A model generated the notes under the pieces. It ran no database searches and was not told the DNA's origin. It saw nothing but the letters and a program-made list of their open reading frames with translations. From Rubritepida sp. (lineage in GTDB: Bacteria; Pseudomonadota; Alphaproteobacteria; Acetobacterales; Acetobacteraceae): a stretch of 5,158 nucleotides of DNA. Positions 5,139 to 5,158 of this stretch are shown here, in pieces; the first letter of the stretch is position 1, and the number at the start of each line of letters is the position of its first letter. The DNA is taken from positions 1 to 5,158 of the forward strand of contig SKWC01000126.1 in the NCBI GenBank assembly GCA_007129145.1, written 5' to 3'. A program made the position numbers and the translations under genes.

Positions 5139-5158
5139 ATGGCGGCGCGCGCCAGCGC

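Overview
The window is a GC-rich (about 70 percent by eye) bacterial segment. Everything except one short stretch is tightly packed, plus-strand coding sequence with G or C at most third codon positions. The gene order (IMP dehydrogenase, an RsmB/NOP-type RNA methyltransferase, a GNAT acetyltransferase, GMP synthase), the GC content and the protein style suggest an alphaproteobacterium, plausibly Acetobacteraceae (Roseomonas-like). The placement is inferred from style and context, not from a database search.

Region 1 (1-3784) is a purine/GMP cluster. The 3' end of guaB (IMP to XMP) opens the window and a complete guaA (XMP to GMP) closes the region, so the two committed steps of GMP synthesis flank two passenger genes. 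The first passenger is an RsmB/NOP family rRNA/tRNA cytosine-5 methyltransferase whose frame is broken by a single in-frame TAG at 1311-1313. The stop falls between motif IV (first conserved Cys) and motif VI (catalytic Cys), and homology resumes in the same frame straight after it. The second passenger is an intact GNAT acetyltransferase. Gaps are 10-40 bp, consistent with one transcription unit.

Region 2 (3775-4405) continues the unit. An ArsC/Spx-family thioredoxin-fold protein of the YffB type overlaps the end of guaA by 10 bp. After about 50 bp comes a 73-residue protein with two predicted membrane helices and a strong Shine-Dalgarno sequence.

Region 3 (4402-5158) is the accessory part. 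A GC-rich gene starts with GTG overlapping the stop of the membrane-protein gene, but its normal composition ends after about 24-26 codons. A roughly 450-bp insert of about 50 percent GC follows, carrying one complete gene for a DUF2513-type protein, which is typical of phages and mobile elements. GC-rich coding sequence with no start codon at its 5' edge then resumes and ends at 5108. The simplest reading is that a small foreign segment carrying essentially only a DUF2513 gene split a host gene of unknown function. A 10-bp direct repeat flanks the insert, and the DUF2513 gene has a duplicated ribosome-binding-site/start-codon module. No transposase, integrase, tRNA, rRNA or CRISPR is visible.
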